Counted from the first letter of the stretch, positions 16,918 to 26,093 are shown. The stretch: DNA of 47,287 bases from JASGDC01 sp047608145 (GCA_047608145.1 JASGDC010000036.1:1-47287), one strand, 5' to 3'. Notes: a model not told the origin generated them from the letters alone. A program made the numbers and translations.

Positions 16918-17751
16918 TTATACTGGGCTGATAACTCCAGTGGTTAGTAGACCGATTAATACCGAACCTAGTGCCAGGCGATACCAGATGAAAACTGAAT
17001 AGCTATGCTTCGCAATGAACTTTAATAGCCAATCTACTGTAGTGTAAGCAACGATAAATGACACTATAGTTGCAGTAATAGTGGCCCCCCAACCTACACC
17101 AATAGAAATTTGATCATATTCTGTGGCAATCTGTAACACTGTAGCAGCTAATAGTGCTGGGATACTTAAGAAGAATGAAAGTCGAGTTACTGTAACACGG
17201 TCAAAACCACGTAGTAAACCTGCTGACATAGTGGCACCAGAACGAGAGACACCTGGAATTAATGACATACACTGCACAGTACCGATAATCAAAGTATCTT
17301 TCCAAGTAGTGTCTTTTTCACCGCGTTTTTGTGGAGCATGATTATCTGCATACCACATAACACCGCTCCAGATTATCAAAGCACCTGCTACTACCCAAAG
17401 ACTACGCAAAACACCTTCAATTTCATCTTTGAAAAGTAACCCTATAATTCCAATTGGAATCGAACCAAGGATTACTGCCCAACCAAATTTATAATCGTTT
17501 TTTCGTTTTTCTTTATCTGCCAGACCTTTTAGCCAAGCAATACCTACTCGCCAAATATCTTTACGTAAGTACAACAATGTCGCAAGAACTGCACCTGATT
17601 GAATAATAGCAGTAAATGCTGTAACACTAGGGTCGTCGATTCGGTAGCCAAACAACTTTTCAACAATTGTTAAATGTCCGGTACTTGAGATCGGTAGGAA
17701 CTCAGTCACACCCTCGATAATGCCGAACAATACCGCATGCCACCACTCCAT
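16918..17751 (-). CDS. uppP: undecaprenyl-diphosphatase
   Basis: UppP (BacA) dephosphorylates undecaprenyl diphosphate at the membrane, recycling the lipid carrier for peptidoglycan, and confers bacitracin tolerance. The 277-residue protein is polytopic. It carries the catalytic GIIEGVTEFLPISSTGHL at about residues 10-27 (Glu and the SSTGH serine) and the second signature PGVSRSGATMSAGL (about residues 166-179, Arg in SRSG). Length and motifs are complete. It stands alone between the thioredoxin terminator and polA. Confidence 0.95.
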   Translation of the reverse strand: MEWWHAVLFGIIEGVTEFLPISSTGHLTIVEKLFGYRIDDPSVTAFTAIIQSGAVLATLLYLRKDIWRVGIAWLKGLADKEKRKNDYKFGWAVILGSIPIGIIGLLFKDEIEGVLRSLWVVAGALIIWSGVMWYADNHAPQKRGEKDTTWKDTLIIGTVQCMSLIPGVSRSGATMSAGLLRGFDRVTVTRLSFFLSIPALLAATVLQIATEYDQISIGVGWGATITATIVSFIVAYTTVDWLLKFIAKHSYSVFIWYRLALGSVLIGLLTTGVISPV

Positions 17752-17915
17752 ATAAATTTTACCCTCTCGTTGTTATTTTTACTGAAATATCCAGCTAAAT
17801 TCTTAGTAATTGTATCACTGTGCTAATGCATAGTGCTATATTTTTGAGACTTTCGTCAATACTTCTATTATGTCTTAGCTCCAGCCCATATTCAGCTCAT
17901 TTTAGAGCAAAACGC

Positions 17916-20615
17916 TTAGTGTGCAGCATCATGCCAATTCTTACCAATACCAATATTTACATCAAGTGGCACAGATAACTTAATAGCATTTTCCATCTCT
18001 GATTTAACTAATTCCACGACTTCATCTTGCTCTTCAGCAGTAACTTCCAAAATAAGTTCGTCATGAATCTGCAATAACATTTGAGATTTATAGTCACGCT
18101 CTTGCAATTTACGTTCGATACGAATCATTGCAACTTTGATGATATCAGCAGCAGAACCTTGGATTGGCGAATTAAGTGCCGCACGTTCAGCCATCTGGCG
18201 AATTTGGTAATTATCACTAGCAAGGTCTGGCAAATAACGCCGTCTTCCCATGATAGTTTCGGTGTAACCATCTTTCTTGGCTTGGTCTACCACTTGACGT
18301 AGATACTCACGTACTTCTCCAAAACGATTAAAGTAATCTCTCATCATTTTACGAGCTTCATCAACGGAAATACTCAACTGTTTAGATAAACCGAAGGAAC
18401 TCAACCCATAAGCCAATCCATAAGACATTGCCTTTACCTTCGCACGCATTTCTGGAGTTACGTCAAATGGGTGCACATCGAAAATTTGTGAACCAACATA
18501 ATTATGTAAGTCTTCACCGGCTTCAAAAGCATCTATTAACCCGGTAGATTTTGATAAATGAGCCATAATACGCATCTCAATTTGTGAGTAGTCGGCACTA
18601 ACTAAATTGCCGTAACCTTTACCGCAAACGAAAGATTTACGGATTTCGCGCCCAGTTTCACTACGAATTGGGATATTTTGTAAGTTTGGATTAATCGAAG
18701 ATAACCTACCTGTAGAAGCAATCGTCTGCTCAAAAGTTGTATGAATTCGACCATCGTCAGCAATAGTTTTACGAAGTCCTGCAACAATCTGGCTTAATTT
18801 TGTAGAGTCACGATAAGCCATCAGATTAACTAAGAATTCATGTCCAGTCTGTTCTAATAAACTTCGTAGTGACTCAATATCTGTAGAATAACCTGAGCGG
18901 ATCTTTCTTGTCTTCGGTAAGTTAAGGTTTTCAAACAAAACCTTTTGTAATTGTTTTGGTGATGACAAATTAACAGGTTCAGAGATTAGTGAAAATGCTT
19001 GTTCTTCAGCAGTTTTAGCACGTTTAGTTACTTCAGCTTCTAAGTTACCTAATAAGTCATCATCAACAACAATACCTCGATGCTCCATTATAAAAAGCAC
19101 ATAAGACATTGGTATTTCAATATTTTCTAGTAAATCCTGTCGTTTTTCATAATCAACTTGTTTAGTCATTTGCTCAAGTGCGAGCAAAGTACCTTGAGCT
19201 ACCATTGCAGTATTTTGAATAATGCTAGTGTCTTTTTCATCTTTAGCGTCGCCCATGATATCTAACTCAAGCTGATCTCCTGCTTCTTCAGTTTTTGTCA
19301 CTGGCTTTAACTTGATGTTTGCTAATTGTGGGATTAACTCTTCAAGCAGATATTCACGACGTTCTGGGTGAGCAATATAGGCTTCTAAATATAAATCTCG
19401 GTTAACACCTTTAATTGTGTATCCTCGATCATCAAGACGATGCAACATTGCTTTCAAATCATAAACAGCTTTTTCACTAGTTTCATCAAGTAAATATTCA
19501 CTCAATGCTTTATCCACATCCACAGCAATATCGTTAAACTGTACAGCATAAGCATTATCGTTATCGACAATTACGATACCTTCAGCTTCGCCTTCTTCAG
19601 GCCAAAGCATCAGAGCATGTAATTCTTTTCCAAATTGCTTGATTGGCTTTGCATCTGCCAATACCTGCACTTCACTACCAGTAAATTCTGTAGTGGTACC
19701 TTCTAATGCAAGTTTGTCATAAATTTTAAATACGCGATTACGTAAAGATCGGAATTCCAAAGTATTAAATACTTTATCTAACTCTTCTCTACTAATATCT
19801 TTAAATTGCAAATCATCAAGCTCAGCTTCTAAATCCAGATTAGTAAGAAGTTTATTAAGTTTTCGGTTTCTCACTACGTTATCAATATTGTCACGTAGCG
19901 CTTCCCCCACTTTACCTTTGATCTCATCTTTATGTTCTATAATTCCATTCACATCACTATAAAGATCAATCCACTTAACAGCCGTTTTAGGGCCAACTCC
20001 TGGGACCCCAGGCAAGTTATCTGCCTTCTCCCCAACCAAAGCAGCTAAAACAGGATATTTATCTGGAGGTACTAGATATTTCTCTTCTACTGTTTTAGGA
20101 TTAAGGTTAATTAAATCAGAAACGCCACGACGTGGATATAGCACAGTAACATCGTCATTAACTAGCTGGAATGCATCTCGATCTCCACTCACCACTAAAA
20201 CTTCTGCATTTTCCTCTTGCCCATATTGTGACCAAGTCGCTAAAATATCGTCAGCTTCATACTCCGATAAACTCATGTATTGGATATTCATTGCGTCAAG
20301 TACTTCTTGAATTAACTCAATTTGGCCTTTGAATTCTTCTGGTGTTGCGCTGCGTCCAGCTTTATATTCTGGATATTCCTTAGTACGGAAAGTTGGGCCA
20401 GACTGATCAAAAGCTACGGCAAGATGTGTCGGTCTTTTATCGCGGATTAAGTTTATCAACATCGAAGTAAAGCCATGGACTGCGTTGGTATGCTGCCCTG
20501 TAGTGGTTTTAAAGTTATCTACAGGTACTCCATAGTAAGCACGAAAGGCTAAAGAGTGGCCATCTATAACTAGTAAACGCTTTACTTCTTTTTCTTCTGA
20601 AATATTTGAGCTCAT
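17916..20615 (-). CDS. polA: DNA polymerase I
   Basis: PolA processes Okazaki fragments and fills repair gaps. The 899-residue protein has an N-terminal 5'-nuclease domain (about 1-300, starting LLVIDGHSLAFRAYYG, with VSGDRDAFQL). A central 3'-5' exonuclease-like domain (about 315-480) lacks the classic DxE and other acidic motifs and is probably inactive, as in other actinobacteria. The polymerase domain (about 500-899) has motif A SADYSQIEMRIMAH, motif B around RAKVKAMSYGLAYGLS, and motif C QIHDELILEV. It is divergent from the thioesterase gene at 20670. The thioesterase-pdtaR-polA cluster matches Mycobacterium Rv1626-Rv1629. Confidence 0.95.
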   Translation of the reverse strand: MSSNISEEKEVKRLLVIDGHSLAFRAYYGVPVDNFKTTTGQHTNAVHGFTSMLINLIRDKRPTHLAVAFDQSGPTFRTKEYPEYKAGRSATPEEFKGQIELIQEVLDAMNIQYMSLSEYEADDILATWSQYGQEENAEVLVVSGDRDAFQLVNDDVTVLYPRRGVSDLINLNPKTVEEKYLVPPDKYPVLAALVGEKADNLPGVPGVGPKTAVKWIDLYSDVNGIIEHKDEIKGKVGEALRDNIDNVVRNRKLNKLLTNLDLEAELDDLQFKDISREELDKVFNTLEFRSLRNRVFKIYDKLALEGTTTEFTGSEVQVLADAKPIKQFGKELHALMLWPEEGEAEGIVIVDNDNAYAVQFNDIAVDVDKALSEYLLDETSEKAVYDLKAMLHRLDDRGYTIKGVNRDLYLEAYIAHPERREYLLEELIPQLANIKLKPVTKTEEAGDQLELDIMGDAKDEKDTSIIQNTAMVAQGTLLALEQMTKQVDYEKRQDLLENIEIPMSYVLFIMEHRGIVVDDDLLGNLEAEVTKRAKTAEEQAFSLISEPVNLSSPKQLQKVLFENLNLPKTRKIRSGYSTDIESLRSLLEQTGHEFLVNLMAYRDSTKLSQIVAGLRKTIADDGRIHTTFEQTIASTGRLSSINPNLQNIPIRSETGREIRKSFVCGKGYGNLVSADYSQIEMRIMAHLSKSTGLIDAFEAGEDLHNYVGSQIFDVHPFDVTPEMRAKVKAMSYGLAYGLSSFGLSKQLSISVDEARKMMRDYFNRFGEVREYLRQVVDQAKKDGYTETIMGRRRYLPDLASDNYQIRQMAERAALNSPIQGSAADIIKVAMIRIERKLQERDYKSQMLLQIHDELILEVTAEEQDEVVELVKSEMENAIKLSVPLDVNIGIGKNWHDAAH

Positions 20616-20669
20616 AGATATAGGATACTAGAGTAGGAAACTTTTAGTTACAAAAAATAGGAACGTAAA

Positions 20670-21077
20670 ATGGATGAAAAAGAATTAGGCCGTGAAGTAG
20701 GCGAACTAGCAGAAAATATGGGCATTAAAGTAATAGAAGCCAGCCCAGAAAAACTAGTCGCTACTATGCCAGTAAAAGGCAATACCCAACATTATGGAAT
20801 CTTAAATGGTGGTGCCCATGTAGTGCTTGCCGAAACATTAGCTTCAATCGGAGCTTGGCTACATGCACAAAATGTCCAAGAAGGTAGCAGAGCTGTTGGT
20901 ATTGAGGTAAGTGCTTCACATCACAAAGCTATTTCAGAAGGTATCGTCATAGCTACTGCAACTGCGATACACCTGGGCGGTCGAATTGCACACTATCAAA
21001 TTGTAATGACTAATGAAAATGGCGATAAGCTTTCAACTGCAAAACTTACCGCCATGATTTCAAGACCTAAATCTTAA
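20670..21077 (+). CDS. hotdog-fold thioesterase (PaaI/YdiI type)
   Basis: This 135-residue hotdog protein probably hydrolyses small acyl- or aryl-CoA thioesters. It has the helix motif HYGILNGGAHVVLAETLASI, which matches the PaaI/MenI pattern with an alanine-glutamate catalytic region, and the strand SRAVGIEVSASHHKA. In Mycobacterium a homologue (Rv1627c/Rv1628c region) lies between pdtaR and polA, so synteny agrees. It may act in menaquinone (DHNA-CoA) metabolism, but that is inference. Its 3' end overlaps the 3' end of pdtaR by four bases on opposite strands. Confidence 0.85.
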   Translation: MDEKELGREVGELAENMGIKVIEASPEKLVATMPVKGNTQHYGILNGGAHVVLAETLASIGAWLHAQNVQEGSRAVGIEVSASHHKAISEGIVIATATAIHLGGRIAHYQIVMTNENGDKLSTAKLTAMISRPKS

Positions 21078-21685
21078 TTAACTTGATTGATAATCGTTTG
21101 GGCTACTTCTTTCATGCTCAAACGCTTATCCATTGAAGTTTTCTGAATCCAACGGAACGCCTCTGGCTCAGTAAGTCCCATCTTTGATGTAAGCAAGAAC
21201 TTTGCGCGATCTACAATCTTACGAGTTTCAAACTGTTCTTCTAAGTCATTGACCTCTGACTCAAGAGACAAAATTTCCTCGTGACGCGATAATGCGATTT
21301 CAATTGCTGGCAACAGATCTTGTGGGGTAAAAGGCTTTGTTACATAAGCCATCGCACCAGCTTCAGTAGCTCTTTCAACTAATTCTTTTTGGCTAAAAGC
21401 AGTCAATAGTACTACTGCAGATAACCGTTTTTTACTAATCTGTTCTGCTGCTGAAATACCATCGAGTATTGGCATCTTAATATCGAGAATTACTAAATCT
21501 GGCTCATGTTCTTCAGCTAATTCAATGGCTTCTTGACCATTATCAGTCTGAGCTACTACCAGAAAGCCGTTTTCTTTAAGGATGTCTACTATGTCAAGGC
21601 GAATCAGAGTTTCGTCTTCAGCGACTACTACTCTCTTAATCTTATTAGCTTGCGCCTTTGCAGCTTTCCCGTCTACAGGGTTCAT
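21074..21685 (-). CDS. pdtaR: ANTAR-domain response regulator (PdtaR type)
   Basis: The protein has an N-terminal receiver domain (acidic pocket AEDE near residue 23, phospho-acceptor Asp in LVILDIKMP) and a C-terminal ANTAR RNA-binding domain (about residues 145-200; KFLLTSKMGLTEPEAFRWI and SMKEVAQTII). ANTAR proteins bind paired hexaloop stem-loops in mRNA and act by antitermination. PdtaR with sensor PdtaS is a conserved actinobacterial pair, but no sensor gene is in this window. I prefer the ATG at 21685 because GGAAAGG lies about ten bases upstream. The ATG at 21703 would add six residues without a ribosome site. Confidence 0.93.
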   Translation of the reverse strand: MNPVDGKAAKAQANKIKRVVVAEDETLIRLDIVDILKENGFLVVAQTDNGQEAIELAEEHEPDLVILDIKMPILDGISAAEQISKKRLSAVVLLTAFSQKELVERATEAGAMAYVTKPFTPQDLLPAIEIALSRHEEILSLESEVNDLEEQFETRKIVDRAKFLLTSKMGLTEPEAFRWIQKTSMDKRLSMKEVAQTIINQVN

Positions 21686-21797
21686 GATTATGTGCCTTTC
21701 CATATAAATTTAATTTATGACTTGTGTTTAATTTTATCTTTACAGGTTAAAGCTGTAAACTTGATAATGCAAAACAAAACACTTAAATTTGTTTTAT

Positions 21798-21879
21798 GCC
21801 GAAATGGCGGAATTGGTAGACGCGCTGCACTCAAAATGCAGTATCTTCGGATGTGTGGGTTCGAGTCCCACTTTCGGCA
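21798..21879 (+). tRNA. tRNA-Leu (anticodon CAA)
   Basis: A class II tRNA folds here. The acceptor stem GCCGAAA pairs with TTTCGGC, and the D-arm region contains GGAATTGGTAGAC. The anticodon stem CTGCA/TGCAG closes the loop CTCAAAA with anticodon CAA. A long variable arm TATCTTCGGATGTG and the T-arm GGGTTCGAGTCCC follow. CCA is not encoded after the discriminator A. CAA reads leucine codon TTG. Confidence 0.95.
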
Positions 21880-21894
21880 CAATAATATACTCTT

Positions 21895-21920
21895 AAAAGA
21901 GCGTAGTTTCGCTCTTTTTT
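21895..21920 (+). terminator. terminator downstream of tRNA-Leu
   Basis: AAAAGAGCG and CGCTCTTTT form a 9-bp stem around a 6-base loop, followed by more T residues. It ends tRNA-Leu transcription and overlaps the last codons of the hydrolase remnant on the opposite strand. Confidence 0.85.
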
Positions 21921-22389
21921 ATCGCATAAAATCTCTAATAATTGCTGCGATTTTCGTAGGATTACTCAACATTGGTAAATGCCCACTTTTAATATCGAAC
22001 ACTCTAGGACTAGGTAATTGCTTAATAGTGGAATCTTGAATCGTTATCGGCAATTCTCTATCTTCAGTGGTACGAATATAACCATAAGAAATCTGTGGGA
22101 AACTTTTTGTAATTGTTTTGCCAGTATAAAGGCTCTTTGCTTCTACTTGAAATTAAGTGACTAATTTGTCAGTGACTTCAGCAGAAATACCATTTGCTAA
22201 TCCACTGCGAATAGCACTTTCAGGTGGTTTAGTGCCAGCAATTGAAATAGCTACTGGCATAATAAACCTTTTTGGAAAAGGCAAAACAGCGAAAAATTTC
22301 CCTCCTGATTTTGGAATTATTGCCAACTCACTTCTATTTGCTACTTCTAATACCACCTTCGTTACAACTAAACCCTTTTCAAGTAACAT
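21919..22389 (-). pseudogene. alpha/beta-hydrolase remnant with in-frame stop
   Basis: Reading one minus-strand frame through 22389-21919 gives an open segment, a TAA at about 22153-22155, then a further 70 or so codons in the same frame. The second part contains YGYIRTTEDRELPITIQDS and SGHLPMLSNPTKIAAIIRDF. That matches the C-terminus of salicylate-esterase-like alpha/beta hydrolases, including the final catalytic histidine (SGH). The N-terminal half with the nucleophile elbow is not recognisable, and total length is about two-thirds of the family norm. I therefore read it as a decayed gene. The assignment rests on the C-terminus only. Confidence 0.55.
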
Positions 22390-22411
22390 GGAAGTAGGAC
22401 TAAGGAGAAGT

Positions 22412-22828
22412 ATGATTACGCACCGATTGCCATTTAATAAGATGATTCTTTCTTATACAGCAGTGTTAACAGTGCTTTGTGTTTTCGCACAGATTGTTGT
22501 TGCTGTTAATAATAATGAAGTTGGTGCTATGTCTGTTCTTGCGTTACTTCCAGCGTTATTTTATTACTTGTACTTTAATAGCAGAGCAAGCAACAAGTTG
22601 GACCAAGTACGTTTTGGAAAGCTGCTAGTACACTTCATTACTTTTCTAATTGTTAACTTGAGCTACCACATTCATGCAGCATTCGTAGTTACCCAATCTG
22701 GCACTAATATGCTCCTACCAAGCGGCTGGAACGGTGTACTTTTTGGCATGTTTATCGTTTGGGGCATCGTCTTAGCATTTCATGCTATCGTTTCAATCCT
22801 AAATAGTGGCCTTGAAAACTTTAAATAA
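22412..22828 (+). CDS. small four-helix membrane protein, unknown function
   Basis: I place the start at the ATG at 22412 because AAGGAG lies just upstream, at 22402-22407. The open frame extends further upstream only as a shadow of the opposite-strand remnant. The 138-residue product is hydrophobic throughout, with four likely transmembrane helices (about residues 10-32, 38-53, 67-90, 108-130) and short polar ends. I recognise no family motif. It is flanked on both sides by decayed genes yet has an intact frame and a good ribosome site. Confidence 0.65.
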   Translation: MITHRLPFNKMILSYTAVLTVLCVFAQIVVAVNNNEVGAMSVLALLPALFYYLYFNSRASNKLDQVRFGKLLVHFITFLIVNLSYHIHAAFVVTQSGTNMLLPSGWNGVLFGMFIVWGIVLAFHAIVSILNSGLENFK

Positions 22829-22863
22829 TTAATCTTGACTATTATCCTTTGGTAAAGATTTAG

Positions 22864-23127
22864 CTAAACATTGCAAAGTATTTTTAAGTTTTCTAGTTCT
22901 TTTTTATCCCATTCAGCTAATACCTCATGCATTAACTCTTGCCTTGCTTTAAAAATTTTAACTAATAAAGTCTTACCTTCAGCTGTGACTTGAAGCTCAC
23001 GTACTCGAGCATCTTTATCTGAATTTCTGATGTCAATTAAACCAGATTTATGTAACTTAGATACTTGCCTGCTAACTGTAGAATGATCTCTGCCTAATAG
23101 CTCAGCAAGCTCATTAGTGATTATGAT
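22864..23127 (-). pseudogene. MarR-family regulator remnant (5' end deleted)
   Basis: The minus strand reads ITNELAELLGRDHSTVSRQV, then a wing-like DKDARVREL and a C-terminal helix, all typical of a MarR regulator. The whole N-terminal dimerisation part and the start codon are missing. The frame closes early at 22864. A one-base shift would instead allow a longer tail to about 22832. The gene runs head-to-head into the flavin-reductase remnant at about 23125, so a deletion probably removed both 5' ends and the shared promoter region. Confidence 0.75.
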
Positions 23128-23454
23128 GATTTTGCTTTATTATTCCCACAATATAATTGGGGTTATCCTGCGGTATTAAAAAATGCTTTAGATTATCTAT
23201 ACGCAGAATGGGCGCATAAGCCAGTTAGTATTATGTGTTACGGAAATCATGGTGGATTCCAAGGCGCACTAGCTATGGGACTGGTAACTAATGGTTTACA
23301 CATGTATGGAATGGCAACTAACCCGCCCTTGGACATCAATAAGACAATGTTTGATGAAAATGGTCAGTTTAAAGATCTAGATACTGCATTTGCTAAACAC
23401 CAGAAATCTCTCGCACTGGTTAAGCAAGAATTTGAAACTCTGTTAATAGACTAA
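23128..23454 (+). pseudogene. NADPH-dependent FMN reductase remnant (5' end deleted)
   Basis: The plus strand reads FALLFPQYNWGYPAVLKNAL, the highly conserved FMN-binding and dimer loop of NADPH-dependent FMN reductases (flavodoxin fold). It then reads KPVSIMCYGNHGGFQG and a C-terminal helix to the stop at 23454. The first 70 or so residues, with the GSxR/TRxxS phosphate-binding loop, are missing, and there is no start codon or ribosome site for the conserved part. A short ORF from the internal ATG at 23233 would not make a functional enzyme. Originally it was probably divergent from, and regulated by, the marR gene next to it. Confidence 0.78.
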
Positions 23455-23871
23455 TCAACTAAGCATTTTATTTTTGAGTAATTGAAAATCATGTTCATTG
23501 ATTTCAAAGACCCCAAATCTAAATTTAAAACCCCAATAACGTTCATCTTCAATAAACTCTAACTCAGGAATTAGTGGGCGTATTGAGGTTTCTTTCGCAT
23601 CATAAAACTTAACATTACGTCGCGCTGGATGAAAATCTGGAGATACAGTTGCTTGGTAGGTTTCAGTATCTGTAATTTGCCCAATAGCAGTGAAAGCCTG
23701 TACCGGTTCACCGGCTTTGATATGAGTTTTTGGCGAGTAGAAAATAAGCCAATCCCCTTGTTCCATTTTTCGTAACATGTGAGGTTTACCATGATTAGCT
23801 TGGGTAAATCCACCTGCTACTCCACGCAATACATGGTCTTTACTTACAGTATTTATCCAATACTTGGGCAT
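23455..23871 (-). CDS. EVE-domain protein (UPF0310 type)
   Basis: The 138-residue protein is a single EVE domain, related to PUA/YTH folds that bind modified bases. It starts KYWINTVSKDHVLRGVAGGF, has GDWLIFYSPKT in the second strand pair and a C-terminal RYWGFKFRFGVFEI stretch that lines the binding pocket. Its cellular role is not firmly known. Family members are frequently fused to or placed near restriction systems, and roles in recognising modified nucleotides have been proposed. It faces the flavin-reductase remnant end to end and may be part of the same eroded region. Confidence 0.8.
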   Translation of the reverse strand: MPKYWINTVSKDHVLRGVAGGFTQANHGKPHMLRKMEQGDWLIFYSPKTHIKAGEPVQAFTAIGQITDTETYQATVSPDFHPARRNVKFYDAKETSIRPLIPELEFIEDERYWGFKFRFGVFEINEHDFQLLKNKMLS

Positions 23872-23969
23872 TCGATACTTCTCTCTATTACTTCCTGCTA
23901 TTTTTCTTATTTTCTCACATAATTTCTATAGGAAATAAGGAAAAAAATGAAAATAATTAACTTTCCTCG

Positions 23970-24509
23970 CTACAACGTAGCAAGTTTAGCCTGAATTTTT
24001 TCCAATGTGTTCGCATTGCGGCTAGTCAACTTATCTTTAAGCAATTTATCACCTAATACTCCCGAAAATCCAGCCTTTAAAGTTGACCCTTTTGGCAATT
24101 GCCAATAAAAGACATCGTCAATCACTTTGGCTTTTTCATCTTCAATTGGGGTTACTTGTGCGAAATCATTTAACAGTTTATCTGCAATTCCAGCATCAGT
24201 AACAAAAACGTAACGATGTAAATCCTTATTAACAGCAAAAGGGATATTCTTGACCATGCTATCGATTTCAGCAGCTGTTTTAATAAACATGTGGACATCG
24301 AAACCATAGCGTGTTGTCATCACTTTTTCTAACAGCGACTTTAATTCGGTAACTGATTTACCTGACTGAAACAACACATTCCCCGTAGCTAAAACAGTGG
24401 TAACTTTTTCCATACCAGCATCACTAAAAATCTTTTGCACATCAGCCATTTTCATCCTAGTGCCATTTACATTAACACCTCGAAGAAAAGCACAATAATT
24501 ATTTTCCAT
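23970..24509 (-). CDS. DUF1697 family protein
   Basis: The product is a DUF1697 protein: CAFLRGVNVNGTRMKMADV at the start is the family signature, followed by VLATGNVLFQS and GFDVHMFIKTAAE. Its function is unknown. I place the start at the ATG at 24509 (179 residues) because TTTAGGA lies six bases upstream. The longer frame to 24539 would begin inside the terminator hairpin of pyk. The pyk terminator ends about 15 bases before this start, so its own promoter must be very short or expression depends on read-through. Confidence 0.85.
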   Translation of the reverse strand: MENNYCAFLRGVNVNGTRMKMADVQKIFSDAGMEKVTTVLATGNVLFQSGKSVTELKSLLEKVMTTRYGFDVHMFIKTAAEIDSMVKNIPFAVNKDLHRYVFVTDAGIADKLLNDFAQVTPIEDEKAKVIDDVFYWQLPKGSTLKAGFSGVLGDKLLKDKLTSRNANTLEKIQAKLATL

Positions 24510-24523
24510 AGTATTCCTAAATA

Positions 24524-24568
24524 AAAATGCCTTAACCAATATTTATAATAATGGTTAAGGCATTTTTT
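24524..24568 (-). terminator. terminator of pyk
   Basis: AATGCCTTAACCA and TGGTTAAGGCATT form a long perfect stem around an AT-rich loop. T runs flank it on both strands (TTTTTATTT on the minus strand), so it can end leftward transcription from pyk. It overlaps the upstream region of the DUF1697 gene. Confidence 0.9.
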
Positions 24569-24584
24569 AAATTTTAATCAAAGA

Positions 24585-26093
24585 TTACTTCTTTTCTTCT
24601 TTTTTGGCTTCTGTCTCTTCAAGCTCTTCAAGAGCTGGCCAGTAACCAATACCGCGCAGCTGATCCCTTGCTGAACCTTCAGAGTTAAATACCTCGTGTA
24701 CTCGTACACAGTTAGTAGAACCGCTAGTACCTACTGGAGAACCAGAAACTACGACTACAAGATCATTCTTCTCGATATCAGTCTGTTCCACTAGAATTTC
24801 ATCAGCAACATCAAGAATTTCATCCGAGTTTGCAATCTTCTTTTCAGATACCTTACTATCTACACCCCAACAAAGTGCTAGCTGGTTACGAGTCTTCTCA
24901 GTAGTAGTGATACCTACTAGAGGAACCTTCGGGCGCAAACGAGACATACGACGGATTGAGTCACCTGAAGATGAGAAAGTAACGATTGCTTTAACATCAA
25001 GAGTGTCTGAAAGCTCTTTCGCAACCAAAGTGATTGCACCACCATAAGTCTTTGGCTGAGAACCAAGACCAGGAATACGAGTTAGACCGTGAGACTCGCT
25101 ACTTTCAATAATCTTGGCCATAGCTTTAACAGTCTTTACTGGGTACTTACCTGTAGCAGTCTCACCAGAAAGCATTACTGCATCAGCACCATCAAGCACT
25201 GCATTTGCACAGTCAGAAGCTTCCGCACGAGTCGGAATTGGGTTTTCAATCATTGAATCAAGTACTTGAGTAGCAACTACCACTGGCTTCGCCCAACGAC
25301 GAGCTTTTTCAATAATACGCTTCTGTACAATTGGCACCTCTTCGAATGGTAATTCCACACCAAGGTCACCACGAGCTACCATGATTGCGTCGAAAGCATC
25401 GATGATGTCGTCTAGATTATCTACAGCCTGTGGCTTTTCAATCTTAGCCATTACTGGAACGATAATGCCTTCTTCTTTCATGATTTCATGTACGCGCTCT
25501 ACGTCACTACCATAACGTACGAAAGAAAGAGCAACTAGATCTACACCTTGGTTAAGTGCCCAGCGCAAGTCCTTTTCATCTTTTTCACTTAGTGCCGGAA
25601 CATTTACTGCTACACCGGGTAGGTTAATACCTTTATTGTTTGATACATCACCACCGACAACTACTTCAGTTTCTACATCAGTACTAGTAACTTTAATAGC
25701 ACGAAGCTCAACTTTACCGTCATCAATAAGCAGCACATCACCAACTTTTACGTCTTGAGGAAGTCCCTTGAAAGTAGTACCACAAATATCTTTAGTACCT
25801 TCGATATCGTTAATAGTGATAGTGAACTTATCGCCTTCTTCGAGTGTATGTGGACCATCCTTGAAGCGCTCAAGACGAATCTTTGGCCCCTGTAGATCGG
25901 CTAAAATTGCAACAGCTTTACCTGCTTCATTTGCAGCTGCACGAACGTTATTGTAACGATTCTCATGCTCACTGTAATCGCCATGGCTCATATTAAGACG
26001 GGCAACGTCTACACCAGCTTTAACAACTTTTAGAGCTTTGCTGTATTGATCAATAGATGGTCCGAAAGTAGCTACAATTTTTGCTCTTCTCAT
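24585..26093 (-). CDS. pyk: pyruvate kinase
   Basis: Pyruvate kinase makes ATP and pyruvate from phosphoenolpyruvate, the last step of glycolysis. The 502-residue product has KIVATFGPS at the N-terminus, RLNMSHGDYSEH, the catalytic-site VMAKIEKPQAV with its lysine, and the Mg-binding VARGDLGVELPFEEVP. ATQVLDSMIENPIPTRAEASD follows with MLSGETATGKYP. A short Glu/Lys-rich tail ends it. It lies between lgt and the pdtaR-polA region, as in Mycobacterium (pykA Rv1617 near lgt Rv1614). Confidence 0.96.
   Translation of the reverse strand: MRRAKIVATFGPSIDQYSKALKVVKAGVDVARLNMSHGDYSEHENRYNNVRAAANEAGKAVAILADLQGPKIRLERFKDGPHTLEEGDKFTITINDIEGTKDICGTTFKGLPQDVKVGDVLLIDDGKVELRAIKVTSTDVETEVVVGGDVSNNKGINLPGVAVNVPALSEKDEKDLRWALNQGVDLVALSFVRYGSDVERVHEIMKEEGIIVPVMAKIEKPQAVDNLDDIIDAFDAIMVARGDLGVELPFEEVPIVQKRIIEKARRWAKPVVVATQVLDSMIENPIPTRAEASDCANAVLDGADAVMLSGETATGKYPVKTVKAMAKIIESSESHGLTRIPGLGSQPKTYGGAITLVAKELSDTLDVKAIVTFSSSGDSIRRMSRLRPKVPLVGITTTEKTRNQLALCWGVDSKVSEKKIANSDEILDVADEILVEQTDIEKNDLVVVVSGSPVGTSGSTNCVRVHEVFNSEGSARDQLRGIGYWPALEELEETEAKKEEKK

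Noticed and set aside
21533..22039. Plus-strand open frame of 168 codons
   Set aside because: It runs straight through tRNA-Leu and its terminator and overlaps pdtaR on the other strand; no ribosome site or family motif.
22157..22411. N-terminal extension of the small membrane protein
   Set aside because: The upstream part mirrors the hydrolase remnant on the opposite strand, and AAGGAG just before 22412 marks the real start.
23947..23994. Tiny plus-strand ORF (15 codons) after a good ribosome-site-like AAGG
   Set aside because: It overlaps the end of the DUF1697 gene on the other strand and is too short to support without expression data.
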